NCBI RefSeq assembly: GCF_000716435.1
Contig: NZ_JNWO01000007.1
Coordinates: 992,001-1,056,000, forward strand
DNA length: 64,000 nucleotides
From: Streptomyces xylophagus
GTDB lineage: Bacteria; Actinomycetota; Actinomycetes; Streptomycetales; Streptomycetaceae
Direction of reading: 5' to 3'
Shown piece by piece: positions 59,209 through 64,000 of this stretch (within the stretch, counting starts at the first letter, position 1; the number at the start of each line of letters is the position of its first letter). Made by a program: the position numbers and the translations under genes. The notes below the pieces were generated by a model. The model saw only the letters and a list, made by a program, of their open reading frames with translations. It had not been told where the DNA came from and searched no databases.

Positions 59209-62127
59209 ATGCACCCCAGAAGGAGACACCGCGTCACGCGGAGACTCTGGACCGCTGTCGTGGCGGCCCTCGCTCTTCCGGTCTCGATGCTGGCGACCGG
59301 CACAACTCCCGCTCAGGCGGCGACAGTTCAGTGCAGCGTGGACTACAAGACCAACGACTGGGGCTCCGGCTTCACCGCGGATCTGACCCTCACCAACCGG
59401 GGTACGGACGCGATCAACGGCTGGACCCTGACGTACGCGTACTCGGGCAACCAGAAGCTCAGCAACGGCTGGAACGGCACCTGGTCGCAGTCCGGCAGCG
59501 CGGTCACGGTGACGAACGCGTCGTACAACGGGACGATCGCCGCGGGCGCGGCCGTCTCGACCGGCGCGCAGTTCGGCTACAGCGGTACGAACACCGCGCC
59601 CACCTCGTTCGCGATCAACGGCACCACCTGCACCGGCGCCCATCAGCCGCCGATCACCGTGCTGACCAGCCCGAGTGCGGGCGCGATCTACACGCAGGGG
59701 GCCGCGGTCCCGCTCGCGGCGACCGCGGCGGCGGCCGACAACGCGACGATCAGCAAGGTCGAGTTCTACGACGACACCACGCTGCTCGGCACGGACACGA
59801 GCTCGCCGTACTCGCTCTCGGCTTCTAGTTTGTCCGTGGGCAGTCATTCGCTAGTGGCAAAGGCGTACGACAGCCTGGGCGCGTCCGGTACGTCCACGCC
59901 GGTCGGCATCACGGTCGCCTCGGGACCCGCGATCGTGGCCTCGCCGACCCAACTGGGCATCCAGCAGGGCAAGTCGGGCACGTATGCGGTGTCGCTGTCC
60001 ACGCAGCCGGCGTCGAACGTGACCGTCACGACGGCCCGCGCGAGCGGCAACTCGGGACTGTCGGTCACCGGCGGCGCGTCGCTCACCTTCACGCCGTCGA
60101 ACTGGAACACCCCGCAGACGGTGACCCTCACCGCCGACGCGTCCGGCACGGGTTCGGCGTCCTTCGAGTCGACGGCGACGGGGTTCACCAAGGCGACGGT
60201 CACGGTGACGGAGCTGGCGGCGTCGAACGCGTACGACGCCCGCTTCCTCGACCTCTACGGGAAGATCACCAACCCGGCGAACGGCTACTTCTCCCCTCAG
60301 GGCATCCCCTACCACTCGGTGGAGACCCTGATCGTCGAGGCGCCGGACCAGGGGCACGAGACGACGTCGGAGGCGTACAGCTATCTGCTGTGGCTGCAGG
60401 CGATGTACGGCAAGGTGACGGGCGACTGGTCCAAGTTCAACGGCGCCTGGGATCTCATGGAGAAGTACATGATCCCCACCCACGCCGACCAGCCGACGAA
60501 CTCGTTCTACAACGCCTCGAAGCCTGCGACCTACGCGCCCGAGCTGGACACCCCGAACGAGTATCCGGCGAAGCTAGACAGCTCGGTGCCGGTGGGATCG
60601 GATCCGATCGCCGGTGAACTGAAGACTGCATACGGTACGGACGATGTCTACGGTATGCACTGGCTGGAGGACGTCGACAACACCTACGGCTACGGCGACA
60701 CGCCGGGCGGCGGGTGCGAGGCGGGGCCGACGGCGAGCGGGCCGTCGTATATCAACACCTTCCAGCGCGGGGCGCAGGAGTCCGTGTGGGAGACGGTGCC
60801 GCAGCCGACCTGTGACGCCTTCAAGTACGGCGGTACGAACGGGTACTTGGACCTCTTCACCGGTGACTCCTCGTACGCCAAGCAGTGGAAGTACACGGAC
60901 GCTCCCGACGCCGACGCGCGGGCCGTGCAGGCCGCGTACTGGGCCGACGTGTGGGCCAAGGAGCAGGGCAAGGGCACTGACGTCTCCACGACCGTCGGCA
61001 AGGCGGCCAAGATGGGCGACTATCTGCGCTACGCCATGTACGACAAGTACTTCAAGAAAATCGGCAACTGCGTCGGACCGTCCACGTGCCCGGCCGGCAC
61101 CGGCAAGGACGCCTCGGACTATCTGCTGTCCTGGTACTACGCGTGGGGCGGCGCGAACGACACCAGCGCGGGCTGGGCGTGGCGCATCGGGTCCAGCCAT
61201 GTGCACGGGGGTTATCAAAACCCGCTGGCTGCCTACGCGTTGAGTTCGTACGCCGATCTGAAGCCCAAGTCGACGACGGGGGCGGCGGATTGGGGTACCT
61301 CGCTGTCGCGGCAGCTGGAGTTCTACCGCTGGCTGCAGTCGAGTGAGGGTGCCATCGCCGGTGGGGCGACGAACAGTTGGCAGGGGCGGTACGCCACTCC
61401 GCCGGCCGGGACGTCGACCTTCTACGGCATGTACTACGACCAGCAGCCCGTCTATCACGACCCGCCGTCCAACCAGTGGTTCGGCTTCCAGGCGTGGTCG
61501 ATGGAGCGGGTCGCCGAGTACTACCAGCAGACGGGGAACGCGAGCGCGAAGGCGGTCCTCGACAAGTGGGTGGCGTGGGCGTTGTCCAAGACCACGATCA
61601 ATCCGGACGGTACGTATCTGATTCCCTCGACGTTGCAGTGGTCGGGGCAGCCGGACACGTGGAGCGCGTCAAGTCCCGGTGCCAATGCGGGACTTCATGT
61701 CACCGTCGCCGACTACACCAATGACGTGGGCGTCGCGGCCGCGTATGCCAAGACGCTGACGTACTACGCCGCGAAGTCCGGTTCCGCGACGGCGAAAGCG
61801 ACCGCGAAGGCGCTGTTGGACGGCATGTGGGGCAACTACCAGGACAGCCTGGGCATCGCCGTCCCGGAGACCCGCGCGGACTACAACCGGTTCGACGACA
61901 GTGTGTATGTGCCGAGCGGGTGGAGCGGGACGATGCCGAACGGGGACGCGGTCAACTCCGCTTCTACGTTCGCCTCGTTGCGGTCCTTCTACAAGAACGA
62001 TCCGGCGTGGTCGAAGATCCAGAGCTACTTGGCGGGCGGGGCTGCGCCTGTGTTCACGTATCACCGGTTCTGGGCTCAGGCGGATGTCGCCTTGGCCATG
62101 GGGTCGTATGCGGAGCTTCTCGAGTAG
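59209..62127 (+). CDS. Secreted GH48 reducing-end cellobiohydrolase with CBM2 and two Ig-like domains, 972 aa
   Basis: The ATG has AAGGAGGA at ideal spacing. After a signal peptide (ends near AQA, about 36) come CBM2 (about 38-143, [14 protein letters not shown]), a bacterial Ig-like domain (about 147-240, [17 protein letters not shown]) and a second beta domain (about 242-340, [21 protein letters not shown]). GH48 then runs to the C-terminus. The proton donor Glu is about E388 in [33 protein letters not shown] and [17 protein letters not shown] are strong GH48 signatures. It is the main processive cellulase of the set. Unlike typical enzymes it has its CBM at the N-terminus before two linker-like domains. 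Confidence 0.94.
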   Translation: MHPRRRHRVTRRLWTAVVAALALPVSMLATGTTPAQAATVQCSVDYKTNDWGSGFTADLTLTNRGTDAINGWTLTYAYSGNQKLSNGWNGTWSQSGSAVTVTNASYNGTIAAGAAVSTGAQFGYSGTNTAPTSFAINGTTCTGAHQPPITVLTSPSAGAIYTQGAAVPLAATAAAADNATISKVEFYDDTTLLGTDTSSPYSLSASSLSVGSHSLVAKAYDSLGASGTSTPVGITVASGPAIVASPTQLGIQQGKSGTYAVSLSTQPASNVTVTTARASGNSGLSVTGGASLTFTPSNWNTPQTVTLTADASGTGSASFESTATGFTKATVTVTELAASNAYDARFLDLYGKITNPANGYFSPQGIPYHSVETLIVEAPDQGHETTSEAYSYLLWLQAMYGKVTGDWSKFNGAWDLMEKYMIPTHADQPTNSFYNASKPATYAPELDTPNEYPAKLDSSVPVGSDPIAGELKTAYGTDDVYGMHWLEDVDNTYGYGDTPGGGCEAGPTASGPSYINTFQRGAQESVWETVPQPTCDAFKYGGTNGYLDLFTGDSSYAKQWKYTDAPDADARAVQAAYWADVWAKEQGKGTDVSTTVGKAAKMGDYLRYAMYDKYFKKIGNCVGPSTCPAGTGKDASDYLLSWYYAWGGANDTSAGWAWRIGSSHVHGGYQNPLAAYALSSYADLKPKSTTGAADWGTSLSRQLEFYRWLQSSEGAIAGGATNSWQGRYATPPAGTSTFYGMYYDQQPVYHDPPSNQWFGFQAWSMERVAEYYQQTGNASAKAVLDKWVAWALSKTTINPDGTYLIPSTLQWSGQPDTWSASSPGANAGLHVTVADYTNDVGVAAAYAKTLTYYAAKSGSATAKATAKALLDGMWGNYQDSLGIAVPETRADYNRFDDSVYVPSGWSGTMPNGDAVNSASTFASLRSFYKNDPAWSKIQSYLAGGAAPVFTYHRFWAQADVALAMGSYAELLE

Positions 62128-62181
62128 TCCCCCTTCCAGAGGCTCCGTGGGTCAGGCGGTTCGGAACAGTGCCGGTCCGTT

Positions 62182-62221
62182 GTAGCTGGTCGCGCAGTTC
62201 CCCGCGCCCCTGAAGGGGCGC
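62182..62221. repeat. Common Streptomyces intergenic GC hairpin repeat
   Basis: The stretch GTAGCTGGTCGCGCAGTTCC plus CCGCGCCCCTGAAGGGGCGC is a repeat that I know from very many Streptomyces intergenic regions. Its right half folds as an 8-bp stem (GCGCCCCT / AGGGGCGC). It lies after the GH48 stop; only this copy was seen in the window. Confidence 0.7.
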
Positions 62222-62249
62222 TACACCTCACGGCTCATTCAAGGAACCG

Positions 62250-62284
62250 CCGGGCGACCCCCACCCGCACTGGGGGTCGCCCGG
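62250..62284 (+). terminator. Terminator between GH48 and GH74
   Basis: A perfect 13-bp stem (CCGGGCGACCCCC / GGGGGTCGCCCGG) with a 9-nt loop ends 39 bp before the GH74 start. It should reduce read-through from GH48. Confidence 0.8.
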
Positions 62285-62323
62285 TCCTCTCGCCTTTCCA
62301 CCCCGCAAGGAGAGGACTCCATC

Positions 62324-64000
62324 GTGCGAAGAACTCGTATCCTCACGGCCGTACTCGCCCTCGCCGCCGGCCTGTTGGCGGGCAGTCCGTCCGCTCTTGC
62401 CGCGAGTGCGCCGAAGGCGACGGCGCTCGCGGCCGACAGCTACACCTGGCACAACGCCCGTATCGACGGCGGCGGATTCGTACCCGGCATCGTCTTCAAC
62501 CGGAAGGAGAAGAACCTCGCCTACGCCCGTACCGACATCGGCGGCGCCTACCGGTGGCAGGAGTCGACGAAGACCTGGACTCCGTTGTTGGACTCGGTCG
62601 GGTGGGACGAGTGGGGGCACACCGGTGTGGTGAGTCTCGCGTCCGACTCGGTCGATCCGGACAAGGTGTACGCGGCTGTCGGTACGTACACGAACAGTTG
62701 GGATCCTACGAACGGGGCCGTGCTCAGGTCCGGTGACCGGGGCGCGAGTTGGCAGAAGACCGATCTTCCGTTCAAGCTCGGCGGGAACATGCCGGGGCGC
62801 GGTATGGGTGAGCGGCTGGCCGTCGATCCCAACAAGGACAGCGTGTTGTATCTGGGTGCGCCGAGTGGGAAGGGGTTGTGGCGGTCCACTGACTCCGGGG
62901 TCACCTGGTCGCAGGTGACGAACTTCCCCGACGTCGGCAACTACGTGCAGGATCCGACCGACACCAGCGGCTACGCGAGCGACAACCAGGGCATCGTGTG
63001 GGTCACCTTCGACGAGTCGACGGGTACGTCCGGCAGCGCGACCAGGACGATCTATGTCGGTGTCGCCGACCAGGCCAACGCCGTCTACCGGTCGACGGAC
63101 GCGGGTGCGACGTGGTCGCGGGTGGCCGGGCAGCCCACCGGGTATCTGGCGCACAAGGGTGTACTGGATGCGGTCAACGGTTATCTGTACATCGCATACA
63201 GCGACAAGGGTGGGCCGTACGACGGCGGCAAGGGTCAGGTGTGGCGGTACGCGACCGCGACCGGCACCTGGACGAACATCAGCCCGGTCGCCGAGGCCGA
63301 CACCTACTACGGCTTCAGCGGTCTGACCGTGGACCGGCAGCATCCCGGGACTGTGATGGCGACGGCGTACAGCTCGTGGTGGCCGGACACGCAGATCTTC
63401 CGCTCCACGGACAGCGGCGGTACCTGGACGAAGGCGTGGGACTACACGTCCTATCCCAACCGCTCGAACCGCTACACCATCGACGTGTCGTCCTCGCCCT
63501 GGCTGACCTTCGGGGCGAATCCGTCGCCGCCCGAACAGGCCCCGAAACTCGGCTGGATGACCGAGTCGTTGGAGATCGACCCGTTCGACTCGAACCGGAT
63601 GATGTACGGGACGGGTGCGACGCTCTATGGCACCGAGAACCTGACGAACTGGGACAGCGGCGGCCAGTTCACCGTGAAGCCGATGGTGCAGGGGCTGGAG
63701 GAGACGGCCGTCGAGGACCTCGCCGCTCCCCCGTCCGGCGGGGCCCAACTCCTCAGCGCGCTGGGCGACATCGGCGGGTTCCGGCACACGGACCTGACCA
63801 AGGTCCCCTCGACGATGTTCACTTCGCCGACCTTCACCACGACCACGAGCCTGGACTTCGCGGAGACCAACCCGAACACGGTGGTGCGGGTGGGCAATGT
63901 GGACTCGGGGCCGCACATCGCGTTCTCGACGGACAACGGCGCCAACTGGTTCGCGGGGACCGACCCTTCGGGCGTCAGCGGGGGCGGGACCGTCGCGGCG
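62324..64000 (+). CDS. Secreted GH74 xyloglucanase (3' end cut by window)
   Basis: The GTG at 62324 follows AAGGAGAGGA. The frame is open for 559 codons to the window edge. The signal peptide is VRRTRILTAVLALAAGLLAG...ALA. GH74 twin-propeller features are clear: RTDIGGAYRW (catalytic Asp about 70), repeated Asp-box blades (RSTDSGVTW, RSTDAGATW, RSTDSGGTW) and ALGDIGGFRHTD (second catalytic Asp about 482), which correspond to D70 and D480 of clostridial Xgh74A. It hydrolyses the xyloglucan backbone. A CBM is probable in the missing C-terminus. No CebR box was found directly before it. Confidence 0.93.
   Translation, partial: MRRTRILTAVLALAAGLLAGSPSALAASAPKATALAADSYTWHNARIDGGGFVPGIVFNRKEKNLAYARTDIGGAYRWQESTKTWTPLLDSVGWDEWGHTGVVSLASDSVDPDKVYAAVGTYTNSWDPTNGAVLRSGDRGASWQKTDLPFKLGGNMPGRGMGERLAVDPNKDSVLYLGAPSGKGLWRSTDSGVTWSQVTNFPDVGNYVQDPTDTSGYASDNQGIVWVTFDESTGTSGSATRTIYVGVADQANAVYRSTDAGATWSRVAGQPTGYLAHKGVLDAVNGYLYIAYSDKGGPYDGGKGQVWRYATATGTWTNISPVAEADTYYGFSGLTVDRQHPGTVMATAYSSWWPDTQIFRSTDSGGTWTKAWDYTSYPNRSNRYTIDVSSSPWLTFGANPSPPEQAPKLGWMTESLEIDPFDSNRMMYGTGATLYGTENLTNWDSGGQFTVKPMVQGLEETAVEDLAAPPSGGAQLLSALGDIGGFRHTDLTKVPSTMFTSPTFTTTTSLDFAETNPNTVVRVGNVDSGPHIAFSTDNGANWFAGTDPSGVSGGGTVAA

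Noticed and set aside
1..64000. Search by eye for CRISPR arrays, insertion sequences, phage genes, rRNA and attachment sites
   Set aside because: No regularly spaced identical repeats, transposase or integrase motifs, or rRNA were found. The tRNA-Leu gene has no integrated element next to it.

Overview
The window looks like a Streptomyces chromosome segment. Coding GC is very high, third codon positions are almost all G or C, many genes start with GTG or TTG, and several regulatory sites are of Streptomyces type (a DasR dre-like site before a chitinase, CebR boxes before cellulases, and a common Streptomyces intergenic GC hairpin repeat). Secreted polysaccharide hydrolases are abundant. I see no phage, plasmid, transposase or CRISPR features. 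All family names come from reading motifs, with no database search.

Layout. (1) 1-16070: exopolysaccharide region. Two divergent Wzz-like membrane proteins are followed by a tightly coupled minus-strand run: polyprenyl-phosphate sugar transferase, Gfo/Idh oxidoreductase, NDP-sugar epimerase, DegT aminotransferase, NeuD-like acyltransferase and a second DegT aminotransferase. Then come a large secreted DUF4082/dimethylformamidase-like protein and a GT2 glycosyltransferase. On the plus strand are a GT2 protein, an MFS transporter and a membrane-anchored propeller protein. (2) 16132-20294: an Smr-like protein, a GH18 chitinase under a dre-like site, a 24-residue membrane peptide, tRNA-Leu(GAG), and a divergent MarR regulator/LLM oxidoreductase pair. 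(3) 20398-38035: oxalate/formate catabolism, the most distinctive part. It holds oxalyl-CoA decarboxylase, formyl-CoA:oxalate CoA-transferase, an ADP-forming acyl-CoA synthetase, a SucCD-type ligase, an aldehyde dehydrogenase, three OFA-family transporters plus a 44-residue MFS small subunit, a FadR-type GntR regulator, a KASIII-like enzyme, a ketopantoate-reductase-like enzyme, a decayed formate-dehydrogenase fragment and FdhD. (4) 38110-47235: divergent regulator/enzyme pairs (LysR/SDR, MarR/quinone oxidoreductase), an isochorismatase-like protein, a secreted sialidase, a propeller protein, an SBF-like transporter and a LysR regulator. (5) 47445-55558: a DUF3500 exported protein, acyl-CoA synthetase, aldo/keto reductase, GH75 chitosanase, an SDR, a methyltransferase and a PhyH-like protein. 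(6) 55661-64000: cellulase locus. GH5 and GH6 run on the minus strand, divergent from GH48, then GH74 runs off the right edge.

How the genes work together. In the oxalate block, OFA transporters would exchange oxalate for formate. Frc (or a CoA ligase) would make oxalyl-CoA, Oxc would decarboxylate it to formyl-CoA, and Frc would pass CoA to a new oxalate. FdhD is normally a maturation factor for formate dehydrogenase, yet only about 50 codons of a dehydrogenase-like gene remain beside it. In the cellulase block, GH48 and GH6 (probable cellobiohydrolases), GH5 (endoglucanase-like) and GH74 (xyloglucanase) form a complete secreted set. CebR-like boxes sit before both divergent units.
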